Assembly (NCBI GenBank): GCA_022539475.1
Contig: VCMS01000022.1
Span: 372,001-436,000 of the forward strand
Direction: 5' to 3'
Source: Gracilaria domingensis
Taxonomy: Eukaryota; Rhodophyta; Florideophyceae; Gracilariales; Gracilariaceae
Length of the DNA: 64,000 nt
Part shown: in pieces, positions 30,376 to 40,121 of the stretch
How the letters are laid out: every line of letters starts with the position of its first letter
Position numbering within the stretch: the stretch's first letter is position 1
Made by a program: the position numbers and the translations under genes
The notes under the pieces: model-generated
Told to the model about the DNA's origin: nothing
What the model saw: the letters and a program-made list of their open reading frames with translations, nothing else
The model's database searches: none

Positions 30376-31806
30376 TCAGATTCTCTGCTCTTGTGTGCCA
30401 GTCCTTTCCGTATCGTGAATTCCAAAAGAGGATACTCCAGGATTTCTTACAAGACTCTCCATCTTAGACAGCAAAGGATGTGCCGCCCAACTCGCAGCGA
30501 CTTTTCTGCGGTGGTTCTCCGTAGGCATCCTGAGAAGGTACGCCAGTCGTCGTGCGGCCCACGCTACTGTCCCGTCGAGTTCCGGACCTAGTGCAGTAGT
30601 CACTGACGCATTCGACGAACCCAAAACCATCATCTCTCCCAGATGGGTGTAACTGAACCGAAGTTTTGGGTTGTTTGTAAGGGACGCCCAAACGTTCCAT
30701 GCGGCATATTCAGCTTGTTGGACGGCGACTTGTGCTGTACCGTAGTAGCCGTTCTCAGATGGAGCTGAACATCCGTCTCCCAAAGCATACACACAATCGG
30801 TGTGGCCTTCAACTTGCAGCATACGATCAGTTAAAATTCTCCCGATCGAATCAGTTGGTAGTCCAAAGGTCTGTTGCATAATATTGGGCGTGCTTCCAGC
30901 CGTCCAAACTACGATATCATATGGATACTCCACATTCAAGTATTCAGCGCCTTCCTGCTTTCGAATTTCGACAGCCTTTTCCGTGATACCGGTAACCCGA
31001 GAACGGTATTCGACAACTACTCCATTAGACAAAAGAGCTCTTTCTGATGTTTTTCTGTTGAACGGTGTAGCCTTCGTTAGCACATGATCTGAGGGTTCAA
31101 TAATCATAACGCTCCCAGAAGAACCCATTTCTTCCGCCATGCAGGATGCGAGTTCCACCCCACTGAAACCTCCCCCGACGATAACCACGTTTGTCACATC
31201 TCCGCTTCGTTTTCTTTTCCTTACATCTTTAAGTTTTTGCTTCAAACGGTTTGCGTGAGAAAGATTGTAAAATGGAATAGCGAGCTCATCAGCTCCAGGG
31301 ACAGAAGAAAGAGTGACGGGTTCCGCACCCATGGAAAGTACAGCGCGGTCAAAAGAAACGCGAAAAGAGCTGTTGTTACTTTTCCCTCGACGAAAACCTT
31401 CAACAGTTCTGTTATGCAAGTCGAGTCCCTCCACTTCACCCTGCAAAAACTCAATTGAGGTGTCCTGCAATAGCGTTTCAAACTTCGGCGCGATTTCCCA
31501 TTGTTCCACTTGACCTAATGCGAGTTCGTAAAGCATCGGAAGAAAGCAGAAACGGGGAGACTTGTCTATGACGGTGATTTTCGGTTTCGTGAGCCGGGTC
31601 CATGGCAATGTACTTAGACGCAGTGCAACAGATATACCTGCATGCCCACCGCCAACGATAGCAATGTTTGGTCTCAGAACAGCTTTTGTCGTGTTTGAAC
31701 GTGTTATGGTGCACCTGCTAGCTTTCACGAGTCTAAAACCTGCCATGTGAGGAATATTGCCAAACTTGGGAGTCAATGCAAATCCCACGCATCGAAAGCT
31801 ATTCAT
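30376..31806 (-). CDS. NDC1: Type II NAD(P)H dehydrogenase, NDC1-like
   Basis: A 476-residue single-subunit flavoprotein (NDH-2) that oxidises NAD(P)H and reduces membrane quinones. It most resembles plant NDC1, a plastoglobule/mitochondrial enzyme linked to plastoquinone and phylloquinone metabolism. The first ATG at 31806 leaves about 45 residues of Ser/Arg/Thr-rich leader. Two dinucleotide folds are seen: AIVGGGHAG (FAD) and VVIVGGGFSG (NAD(P)H). Other family blocks are FLPMLYELALGQVEQWEIAP, DIVVWTAGSTP, VYALGD, AQVAVQQAEYAAWN and LGEMMVLGSS, with the C-terminal AYLLRMPTENHR helix. About 150 nt separate its stop from the convergent KNL1 stop. Confidence 0.92.
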   Translation of the reverse strand: MNSFRCVGFALTPKFGNIPHMAGFRLVKASRCTITRSNTTKAVLRPNIAIVGGGHAGISVALRLSTLPWTRLTKPKITVIDKSPRFCFLPMLYELALGQVEQWEIAPKFETLLQDTSIEFLQGEVEGLDLHNRTVEGFRRGKSNNSSFRVSFDRAVLSMGAEPVTLSSVPGADELAIPFYNLSHANRLKQKLKDVRKRKRSGDVTNVVIVGGGFSGVELASCMAEEMGSSGSVMIIEPSDHVLTKATPFNRKTSERALLSNGVVVEYRSRVTGITEKAVEIRKQEGAEYLNVEYPYDIVVWTAGSTPNIMQQTFGLPTDSIGRILTDRMLQVEGHTDCVYALGDGCSAPSENGYYGTAQVAVQQAEYAAWNVWASLTNNPKLRFSYTHLGEMMVLGSSNASVTTALGPELDGTVAWAARRLAYLLRMPTENHRRKVAASWAAHPLLSKMESLVRNPGVSSFGIHDTERTGTQEQRI

Positions 31807-32140
31807 TCTTCCTTCAATCACGACCTTTCTCAATGACTGCTTCAAGAATTCCTGCTCAACACAGTCTAGAAGCTGAGATGGCAGCGTCTGAGAAACAGAG
31901 ATTCTGAATCAATACATGTAGAGCATGACTTCGGGATTCTCCCCCACAGAGCTCAGAGAGCTAGTCCTCGCAAGCAGATCGACGCTCGATATTAGTGCCA
32001 CTGATGTTTATCAAACAGAAGAAGACCCACTCACCGAGAGACTGCTCTTCCTGCAGAACCACTGATCAAATTCCTAGGGGCCAAAATTAAATCCCGGAAG
32101 TTGGATTTCATTTCTCACTTTCTCTTAAACGTGATTTACT

Positions 32141-32215
32141 TCTCTCTCTCTCTCTTTTATGGGCACATTTGCTTAACGAGAACTAAATGCAGAGCGATCT
32201 TGAAAGAATCGCTCC
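32141..32215 (-). mobile_element. LINE 3' tail, type B (minus orientation)
   Basis: Reads on the minus strand as: a stem-loop GAGCGAT..ATCGCTC, 'tgcatttagttctcgttaag', 'gtgcccataaaag', then a GA-dinucleotide run. It is an inverted, near-identical copy of 33234-33330. Upstream sequence is not similar between the two, so each is a truncated insertion. Confidence 0.75.
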
Positions 32216-33233
32216 CTCTGACATCAGGCCTGATCTCACAGGTAGAAGGATAACTCTCGTCAATGACAAATCTGCATTTGTAAACTGATTAGGCAGAGGA
32301 GAAGTTGGAAAACATGGGAAAGCACTTGCGCGATTGACATGGTGTTTTTCTAAGGCCAACACACACCACGAAAGTGGCCCGTGTGTTGGAACACATGAAT
32401 GTTTATGAAGTCATTTGCTTCTATAAGGAATCATTCTAACTAGAAAATATATGTATCTTTGTGAGACGGTAATTACCAGAAGCGAAACGCTCGCGATCGG
32501 AGCAACTTGAGTGGCCCTCTTCTTCTTCTTAGCGCACTGCTCAACAGTATTGCCCAGTGAGTGTAACAGCGTTACTGATTGCAATTTTAGACTAATGGTA
32601 TAAGAGCGAGATGTTACAGGGGTGTACTACAACTACCTTACTATCGACGAGGTCGTGAATACATACAAAAGCCCTCCATATCTGTATCACTGCACTCTCC
32701 AGGGTGCCTCTTCCTGAACTTTGAGGGTGCTGTTTCGCGAATATCATTTCGCAAGGAGGAGAAAGAAACCACGATTGATAACCATAGCATACTACTCTCT
32801 CATTCGTCGAATGAACGACGCAATCTGAGTCTGCAGCAAATGATTAGCCAATACCCTCGTAAGTTGTTAGCTTTCCAAGTGAGAGGGTACTTCTTGTAGG
32901 TTCAACTTCGACCTAGAACGAAATGTAGAGGACCACATCCAACAAGAAGAATACTAGTCTCTCTTAGAGACCCTCCCCCATAATTAACACTGGAACTACA
33001 TCACATGAGAAACCAAACCGGGAGTAGAGTGCATATCAGCTCAAAAAAGCCTGAAACGCAGTTGCTGTTTGGGCAAATACTTGGTCACCTCTTTGCGGTC
33101 GAATTCTTTCTTACTGCTTATCAGAGAGTGGTGGGCACATGTGATCCGCCTTCTCGTGGTGTGCCTGACTTTCCCTTAGGAAAGCGAAACGGATCGCGTT
33201 CGGGCCTCCAAAGGAGGCCAACAAATGGCCTTT

Positions 33234-33330
33234 CTGGTGAGGGAGCGATTCTTTCAGGATCGCTCTGCATTTAGTTCTCGTTAAGCCAATGTGCCCATAA
33301 AAGAGAAAGAGAGAGAGAGAGAGAAACCAA
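33234..33330 (+). mobile_element. LINE 3' tail, type B (plus orientation)
   Basis: Same tail as at 32141-32215, in the opposite orientation: the hairpin (33238-33263 region), then 'ctgcatttagttctcgttaag', 'gtgcccataaaag' and a (GA)n run at about 33301-33323. Similar structure is present at 48.29-48.38 kb behind a recognisable LINE coding end. Confidence 0.75.
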
Positions 33331-33731
33331 GTGCGTGATACCTTCAAAAATCGAGCATGGACTGCAGCCGATTAATCCGCACTACCCCTGCAGACCTACT
33401 CTGCAGAGCCTGTATGATAAATGAATAACATATCATTCCCCGTTTGTCATCTCAAGAGAAAAGAGAATCCAAGAGCACACGAGGACTTTGAATGAAGAAC
33501 ATAAATTCGACCGTAAAACTCTTACAATGAACATATCGAATGGCTTCGACAATAGGCCTGTCAGCAGGCCTTCCTAACGACTTTTGCAAAAAGTATAGGG
33601 ACGACTTCAGCTCGAAACAAAATTGTTCATGAAAGAGACGACTCTTTATAGTTACTTTAATGCACAAAGTGAGCCACCTATGGTAATAGTGATGAGAATA
33701 AGACGACAATACTTGCTTCAAGAGATTGTTG

Positions 33732-34529
33732 CTATCCGAAGTACGCATTCATGACAACAACGCACATATTGAACTTGACTACAGTGGTGATTATGAAAAC
33801 GAAAGCCACGGCTATAATTGGATACAAGAATATAGTAGTATGTTGCAAAAACGGAAGAACATCATAGCCAAGGAAGGTCACGTAAAAGTAATAACCAAAA
33901 GCAAGAGCGTACGTTGCATTGGCCAGCAAGGTGAACACATATCCATCCCGCATAAAAATAAGGAGAAGAAAGTACTGCAAGACGTACAGCAGAATGAAGA
34001 AGGGAAAGAATGAATTGCAGTGAACGTCAAAAGCGTAGAGCCATTCCACCTTCTGATCGGTAGTATGGCTACCAGCGCTTTCTATCCGCAAGTACTGGTT
34101 TGCGATATACCATCCAAGAGTAGCTGCCAACACTCCGACAAGACCAAAGTCAACTACAACGGCATACAGGATGGTCTTGAAGAAACCAGACATATTTTTG
34201 TGAAAAGCAACTGCATACCCAAGAGATGATATAGCCATGAAGTATACCATTATGGCCACGAACGCGGGATCTGTGAGGCATTGGACTCTAATGTCAGTAG
34301 GGTGTCACAGAATGGGGGACATACTAGCTCGAAGGCAGTCTTCTCATTCGAGTAAACAACATTGATTTGGTAGCATACCGTCTCGTGCCCATTGGTTTTT
34401 GGTTTGCTTATGGTACTTCGTGGTTCGATACACGCGCGATGGTGCTATACAAAGGTATAACATTTGCCACAAAGTGTAATCAATGTCCATCTGTGGGTAC
34501 TGAAAGAAACGGCGCACATATTCAGGCAT
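33732..34529 (-). CDS. UNC50: UNC-50 family Golgi membrane protein, 2 exons
   Basis: Spliced gene, reconstructed: exon 1 34529-34379, exon 2 34270-33732, joined across a 108-nt intron (34271-34378, GTATGC...CACAG); 229 residues. The join restores the family signature QWARD-DPAFVAIMVYF exactly in frame. UNC-50 is a conserved Golgi/ER five-to-six-helix protein that in worms is needed for acetylcholine-receptor delivery, and in yeast (Gmh1) interacts with Arf-GEFs. Seen here: MDIDYTLWQMLYLCIAPSRVYR, KYHKQTKNQW, WLYAFDVHCNSFFPFF and YYFYVTFLGYDVLPFL. An in-frame stop lies eight codons upstream of the ATG. The N-terminal cytosolic tail is shorter than in animals. Confidence 0.93.
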
Positions 34530-35530
34530 TTGAAGAGAACTCCCGCCTATCTACGTTCGATGTCAGTGAAAGGCAAATGCAGCGACGGAATCATTACTCA
34601 AACACATACCGTACTACTTGCGCTCTTTGCGCCATAAAGCGGAAGGCTGATCGTACTCGACATGGCTTTAAGGGGTGAATGTTCAGCAAAAATGACCCAA
34701 CGCAAACAGCCGACTGCAAGTTATTCCAATTCGTTGTCTTCTCTCTTACACCGAGCACAACGGGAGATGGTGAAAACTTCTGAGTTCCTGATTTCTCGTA
34801 CGCGCCTTCCCGCAAAACCCAGGGAATCTAGGAATGCAAGAGGAAACGATTACGGGCGTACTAATATTCGACGAAAGCGAAGGCGCTTTGGGGGTGGACT
34901 GCTAGGCACTTTTCCACGGCCCTCTAGCTAGCTGCGATGAGGTGGACTTGAGTTGTCAAAGCCCAGAGTTCTCAGATGCTCAGGAGTTTTGACGAGAAAT
35001 GAAATGAACTGAAAAACATCAGAATTAGCAGCTAATTGGGTTTCTGCTGTTTTACATATTTATCTATCTATTTATCTCAAACGTTGGTCCACACCAAGGT
35101 ACTCTTTTATTCAGGGGAATGTTACCTTCTTGAGGCCCCTTCCCCGACGTGATGATGATGATGATGATGGATATACCTCTGTTGAAAAGCATGATCCGAT
35201 AAAGAAACTATTCATTCTTCTCTCTTTCTACAGAATGACTCAAGTAGTCTTCTTCTTCTTCTTCTGGGTATCAGCGAGAGCTGGGTGCCATAGCGACGCC
35301 GGTCGAGATGGACTTCAAAAACGTTATTAGAACCGACCAAAGGGTTTCTGTTTTTCATGAATGCATGTAGGCCTTATACGCGACCCTTACCTTCCTCTGA
35401 GACGATAGTTTCCGCATGAAAATCCAATATCTTCTTCGAACCCTGCGAAACAGATTGCTGGCGTTTAAGACAAATCCAAGTGACGTCAAAGCTTAGGCAC
35501 CTCGTAGACATACATAGATTTGTACATACC
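34530..35530. other. Intergenic with microsatellites
   Basis: A 1.0-kb gap. It carries a (GAT)n repeat at about 35151-35169, a (CTT)n-type repeat near 35251-35267, and a TCTA-like stretch near 35058-35076. An 89-codon plus-strand frame (34662-34931, strongly basic C-terminus) starts with ATG and is divergent from UNC50, but has no recognisable domain, so I do not call it a gene. A TGACGTCA palindrome sits at 35481-35488. Confidence 0.45.
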
Positions 35531-36220
35531 TCATCGTTGCAGGAATCGAAAAAAAATGTTTCCGAGCGCAGCAAGAACGAGACCACGAAGAGCAAGTTCA
35601 CCAGCTCTTGACGGTTTTAACTTGTCCAGGGTATCGAACGCTTTGGTACGTAACTGATGCTCATCACCAGTATTGTCAATAATGTAAGTTGCTCGTTTGG
35701 TCTTCTCCTCAAGAGGCATCTGGCTGGCTATCCTTCTCCTTGCTTCATCTTCCGTAATGCCCTTATCGGAATCTCGTTGCACTAGTCTGTCTAACTGCTG
35801 CTGTGGAGTGCACGTTACGACAACGGTGGCGGAACAGAAAGGTAGAAGCGTTCCACTTTCAAAAAGCAGAGGCGTATCCAGCACAACAATTGTTCTCCAC
35901 TTGATAAAGACAGCAATGAACAACCTTGAAAGCATGCCATATATTATAAATGGATGCGTTCTCAGATTTAAAGCTTTCCGATGCTTTGCATTCGAAAACA
36001 CAAGCTTCCCTAGCTCTGAGCGATTTACTGTACCGTCTGGATTTAGTATGGAGGGCCCAAAGTGCCGTTTTATAAGCCAGTACGATGGTCTTCCCGGTTG
36101 CACTACCTCTTTAGCGATTTTGTCTGCGTCAATAATGGTAATGTCTTTGGAGCTCCATATGGCAGATACAGTTGATTTCCCGCTTGCAATTCCTCCCGTC
36201 AGTCCTACAATCTTCGGCAT
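35531..36220 (-). CDS. COAE: Dephospho-CoA kinase
   Basis: A 229-residue P-loop kinase that phosphorylates dephospho-CoA at the 3' hydroxyl, the last step of coenzyme A synthesis. The P-loop GLTGGIASGKST is at residues 6-17, followed by DITIIDADKIAKEVVQPG. Then come the family's acceptor-site blocks THPFI, LDTPLLFESG, and the lid VQRDSDKGITEDEARRRIASQMP. The start is ATG 36220, immediately before the P-loop fold. The C-terminus ends in a short hydrophobic stretch (LRGLVLAALGNIFFRFL), which could be a membrane tail as reported for some eukaryotic members. Length fits the family. Divergent from the ferredoxin gene. Confidence 0.95.
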   Translation of the reverse strand: MPKIVGLTGGIASGKSTVSAIWSSKDITIIDADKIAKEVVQPGRPSYWLIKRHFGPSILNPDGTVNRSELGKLVFSNAKHRKALNLRTHPFIIYGMLSRLFIAVFIKWRTIVVLDTPLLFESGTLLPFCSATVVVTCTPQQQLDRLVQRDSDKGITEDEARRRIASQMPLEEKTKRATYIIDNTGDEHQLRTKAFDTLDKLKPSRAGELALRGLVLAALGNIFFRFLQR

Positions 36221-36772
36221 TTCTTTTGAACCTGTGCATGTGACGGACGGTGCTGCACCGCTCGACAAGGACTGATACGATCCGTGGAGCGGATCAAACT
36301 TGTTGGGCTTGGTTTACCAGGGGTAGTTGAGACTATCCCGTCAAAAGCCAAATTTTGACTTTGAACTTTTGCAAGGTTTGGCGGCCAAACTTTGGCCCAG
36401 CTAGCAACTTCGGTTAACGACAAATCCACGTGGGCCAACGAAACGTCACAAATCCGTCGTTGCGCTCCTGGCGTCGTTTCCACCGCACAGTTGTAACCAG
36501 ATCTCTTCTCCTTTCGGCGTCAGGTCAACCAGGAGCCACATTTCCATTTCCGGATCCTTGAGATCTTTCACTAAGGGTCACTTGCAAGATGTTATCTCAA
36601 TCTCGGTCAAAAGCGTCACCTGCAGCTCCGGCGGAACATCAAAGCGCCCCAGCAACGTCACTCCGACATATTTGGTCAAGAGTTGTCTTCCTCTGCATTA
36701 GAAGCATCGTCGATTGAACTCCACTTCCTCAACCATATCTGCCATCCAGCACTGAGGACACACACAGCCGAA
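36221..36772. promoter_or_regulatory. Divergent promoter region, dephospho-CoA kinase / ferredoxin
   Basis: A 552-nt spacer between divergent genes, with a short GATCCG...CGGATC dyad near 36280-36296. No gene or RNA seen. Confidence 0.4.
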
Positions 36773-37246
36773 ATGACACCATCAGCTTTCATCACCGGAA
36801 CGGCTTTCAGTACCTTCTTTTCTAAACAGAACAGTTTTCGAGCAGTCTGCTCTCAAAGGCAAACGCCCTCTGTCTCGCCAAAGAGAACTTCCTCACCCAC
36901 ACGATTGTCCCCGAACATGCGTGTGTATGACGTTGAAATCGAACTCGAGGGAGAGAAGCATATCATACCTATTGACGAAGACATGACTCTTTTGGAAGGA
37001 ATTGAAGAATACGGCAAAGAAGTTTTGTACTCATGCAGGGCTGGGGTTTGCATTACTTGTGCTTGTAAGCTTCTTGAAGGTGAGATCGATCCAGGTTTCG
37101 CGTCAATTACTGACGACCTCAAGGCCGAAGGCTATGTACTTGCTTGCTCCGCCTACCCAAGGTCAGAGGGTATTAAGTTGCAAATGAATCACTTTGATGA
37201 CGCCTATAACAAGCAATATGGGAGGTTTGAGGCTGGACAACAGTAG
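36773..37246 (+). CDS. Plastid-type [2Fe-2S] ferredoxin, FdC1-like
   Basis: A 157-residue ferredoxin with a transit-peptide-like N-terminus of about 45 residues (many Ser/Thr/Arg, few acids), consistent with import into the plastid. The core holds the four cluster ligands in the plant pattern C-x4-C-x2-C...C (SCRAGVCITCAC, then YVLACSAYP). After the core there is a C-terminal extension of about 20 residues (NHFDDAYNKQYGRFE), as in plant FdC1 proteins and unlike classical PetF. Red algae normally encode PetF in the plastid genome, so a nuclear gene is likely a divergent isoform with its own partners; that point is inference. First ATG of the frame is at 36773. Confidence 0.88.
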   Translation: MTPSAFITGTAFSTFFSKQNSFRAVCSQRQTPSVSPKRTSSPTRLSPNMRVYDVEIELEGEKHIIPIDEDMTLLEGIEEYGKEVLYSCRAGVCITCACKLLEGEIDPGFASITDDLKAEGYVLACSAYPRSEGIKLQMNHFDDAYNKQYGRFEAGQQ

Positions 37247-37465
37247 ACCTAGTTGGTACGAAGGAAGCGGAAAAGGGCTGAATTAAGCAGTACAGTGTAT
37301 GGGTTGAAACGAATTTGACTCGCTGCCTTCATCAACCACTTCGTAAATGAGTCTCCGCCAGGAGCTGTATCTAATGCAATATAGAGGGCACTGCGCAGAT
37401 GACAAGGAACAAGAAACGAATCAAACCATCTCTTGTCATTCCCACATTTCATTCTTTCCATCAAT

Positions 37466-39076
37466 TTAACGCCGATTGGTCTTTCTCGCCAATCGTTCAC
37501 GTGGAGATGGCCCGACACGTACTACGTCACCCCCATGTAGCTCGGATATATCTGACCGACATGCATCAGAAGAGCCTGCTATTCTTGATTGTGCTTCAAG
37601 ATGCATCATTAGATCCCTCATCTGTTCTTTCAACCCCTGTTTCTCAGTCTCTAGGCCCGCCAATTTTTGCTTCAGTTTCTCAACTTCTGCGTTCCATGCC
37701 TGCTTATCTCTGAGCAGAGTCTCGTTCAAGCTCTTGAGAAACGCGTTCTCATCCTTGAGGCTTTTCATTTCCTTTTCTGTTTCTGAGGACTTCTTATGGA
37801 AATTCCTCCGTACCTTGTTCATGTGCGATACTTCATTTCGAAGACTGCTAATCTCCTGCGTCAACTTGCTCTTCTCGGTCTTGTGCTCCATCTCCATGCG
37901 TTCCATCTTAACGCGATACTCGTCGACAACAGCATCCATGCGGCTTGCATAAACAGCAGCCTGGAACGCACGATCTTGCTCATCCTCGACAATACCAACG
38001 CCCTCATTAGCAGCACAGCAAGTATCAACAGCTGACGAACTAGCCGCGCCTGTATTCCCTCGTGCAACATCATGAACCACCTCGACAATTTTCCCATCAT
38101 CGCTACTTAGCAATCGATTGACAAACCTTTCAGACACGTAGTCCCAAACAGACCCCTGGGGAACCTTCTCACCACTCCAAAACGTGAAGTCTTCCAGGTT
38201 CAGTGCAAATGGATGCTGTGTCTCGGCGAAGTGTGCTTGTGCATGTTTCTTTTTGTAAAAGCCACATCCCACGTAGGCGCAGACAACGCACATCCAGAGA
38301 TCTTCCCTGTTATTGCAGTTCATACATGTTGACGCTTCAGGAGTGAGTTCATGTGTATGTCGACATACAGGACATCGATTAAGGTCCCATTGCGCCATGC
38401 AATCTGCGTGCAATGTGTGATTACAGAATGTAGTTACAAGGGCTTTGGCGCCAGAATTGAAGGGATCCAGACAAACGGGACATGGAGAACGCAGTACCTC
38501 GGCATCCTCGTCCGGAAACATGGATGATGCTGGGAAACTAGGGTTCGCAGGCGCATCGTCGAACTTTATGGCGTTGACGCTTCGAAGAACGCATGTTTCT
38601 TGCACAAGTCCTTGTAGGAAATGCTTTCCATCATACACGCTCGCAAAGTCGGCAGCATGCTGGGGCGTTCGAAACTTGAGAATGACTATATAACGATTTC
38701 GTTCGGTTTGTAATCGTAAAGGACGGATGAAGAGAATAGTGTCAAAGAATGGACGTACAAATATACAAAAGTCCGGAGATGTCATCAAACCCGGTACTGA
38801 TTCAACAATGATTACAGAGGATGCATTTGATACAGGGGCTAGGTCAAGGGTTCCATTAATAGTGGAGTGTGTTTCAGGGTTGCCTGTTTCGAAGGCGATG
38901 GTTTCCGAAGCAAGGGCTGTTTGTTCGGACGAGGGCGAACTTGCCAGTTGTAACCCTGAAGCAGTTGAAGACGGAGGCGCAACAGGGGTGCTTACGACCG
39001 GTGCTCTCGATTGTGGCGTCTCTTCGCCTGGAGGGAAGGTTTGCAAATTGGTACGCTGTGAAGACGGAGTTGACAT
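37466..39076 (-). CDS. BRAP: BRAP2 / BRCA1-associated-protein-type RING E3 ligase
   Basis: A 536-residue ubiquitin-ligase-type protein with the full BRAP2 order. First comes a Ser/Thr/Pro-rich N-terminus. Then an RRM-like BRAP2 domain (about 92-170; VESVPGLMTSPDFCIFVRPF). Then a RING finger (about 200-240; CPVCLDPF...CNHTLHADCMAQW...CPVCRH), a ZnF-UBP domain (about 248-320; CMNCNNREDLWMCVVCAYVGCGFY...HAQAHFAETQHPFAL), and a long coiled coil (about 370-505). In animals BRAP2 dampens Ras/MAPK signalling by binding KSR and nuclear-localisation signals; the algal substrates are unknown. ATG at 39076. Its 3' end faces the ferredoxin gene, 219 nt away. Confidence 0.95.
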   Translation of the reverse strand: MSTPSSQRTNLQTFPPGEETPQSRAPVVSTPVAPPSSTASGLQLASSPSSEQTALASETIAFETGNPETHSTINGTLDLAPVSNASSVIIVESVPGLMTSPDFCIFVRPFFDTILFIRPLRLQTERNRYIVILKFRTPQHAADFASVYDGKHFLQGLVQETCVLRSVNAIKFDDAPANPSFPASSMFPDEDAEVLRSPCPVCLDPFNSGAKALVTTFCNHTLHADCMAQWDLNRCPVCRHTHELTPEASTCMNCNNREDLWMCVVCAYVGCGFYKKKHAQAHFAETQHPFALNLEDFTFWSGEKVPQGSVWDYVSERFVNRLLSSDDGKIVEVVHDVARGNTGAASSSAVDTCCAANEGVGIVEDEQDRAFQAAVYASRMDAVVDEYRVKMERMEMEHKTEKSKLTQEISSLRNEVSHMNKVRRNFHKKSSETEKEMKSLKDENAFLKSLNETLLRDKQAWNAEVEKLKQKLAGLETEKQGLKEQMRDLMMHLEAQSRIAGSSDACRSDISELHGGDVVRVGPSPRERLARKTNRR

Positions 39077-40121
39077 TTGTGTGTGAAGTTGGCAACGTTT
39101 GTCCTACTCGAGGTTTCATGTGAATAGGATGACAGTCGCAGCGCTGAAAGAAGCTTCTGCCAAGAGTCGTTCGAGCGATTGCTGCCAAGTATAACAGTTA
39201 ATCCTGTATCACGTCTCTGTGGAAGACTGACTGGAGTGCGAGTTATGATTAAAGCACGTGAAAGCGGGATAGAAGGCCTGTAGAAACTTCCGGAGACGTC
39301 TTGAAGCTGCACATGGGCCGAGCTGAAATCGAGTTCGAGGAAAGTAGACTTCTGTAGAGCTTCTCACTCTGGGAATATGAAGATGTGGTTTCCAGCAGCG
39401 CCGACTGGTCTCGTAGCTCCCCCGCGACTCGGCACGAAACTAAGACTTTGTTGGTCAACCATACCTGTGTGCCCTTGCGCGCAGGGTGCCGCATACGCCT
39501 CCACCGCGTGTCACAACTCCACGTCAACGCGTGCTTCGGTGTGCTGGGCACACTCTGCCCAAGCCGTACGACGTCCATCCCGCCAATCAGGCGGCACAAT
39601 TTGCTATGCTCGGGTAGCACCTCGAAGCTCTACAAGCCTCTATAGTATCCGCCCCGTGTCGAGGCAACTCGTAGTCGCGAGGGGTCTTGTCACTGACACC
39701 GCATGCCCAACGTTATGTACGTGGCGCAATATCAGCCAACCACGGGCTCAATCGAACAGGGCAGTTCGCTTACACTCCGCTCCAGGCTCACCTTTTTGGC
39801 GCCAGCTCGGCATGGCTGTCAGTGCGGCCTTTGCCCTATGCTCGTTTTGAGATGGCCTGTGGTCCGATTGTACATTTCGCATGCTGATATCCTCACGGCA
39901 CATGGACCGAAACTTGCTCAACGGGAAAACGTCAGCTATTCTGCAATCCGATGCGTCGCATTCCCTCCTACAAAACCTTCTCTCGAACACTCACAATCAG
40001 CAACCTTTCCTCTACTACATGAGCGAACTTCCAGCTTCCCAGATCGCTCTGCTTGCTCCCGTAGCGCCCTTCTTCTCGTTTTGATTCCTTCTTCCTTTCA
40101 CTTTTCCTCAGCTTTCTCATC
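39077..40121. promoter_or_regulatory. Divergent promoter region, BRAP2 / CAP
   Basis: A 1.04-kb spacer with a GC-richer core at about 39390-39850. Frames on both strands of this core (for example 39377-39850 plus) have no recognisable family and are Cys/Arg/Ser-rich, so I treat them as chance. The last 60 nt before the CAP ATG are pyrimidine-rich. Confidence 0.4.

Larger units (their letters stand above)
31807..33731. other. Transposon-rich intergenic region
   Basis: A 1.9-kb gap with no gene, bracketing two inverted LINE tails (32141-32215 minus, 33234-33330 plus). It also contains a compound hairpin at 32356-32389 (outer arms CCAACACAC/GTGTGTTGG, inner CCAC/GTGG). Open frames here are short and broken. 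Confidence 0.55.

Noticed and set aside
34662-34931. 89-codon basic ORF divergent from UNC50
   Set aside because: It has an ATG but no domain, leader or splice signs; composition is not distinctive.
39610-39665. tRNA-Asp-like words (CTATAGTATCCGCC)
   Set aside because: Too short, with no cloverleaf.
39377-39850. 157-codon frame upstream of CAP
   Set aside because: It lies in a GC-rich divergent promoter with equal-quality frames on the other strand, and no family match.
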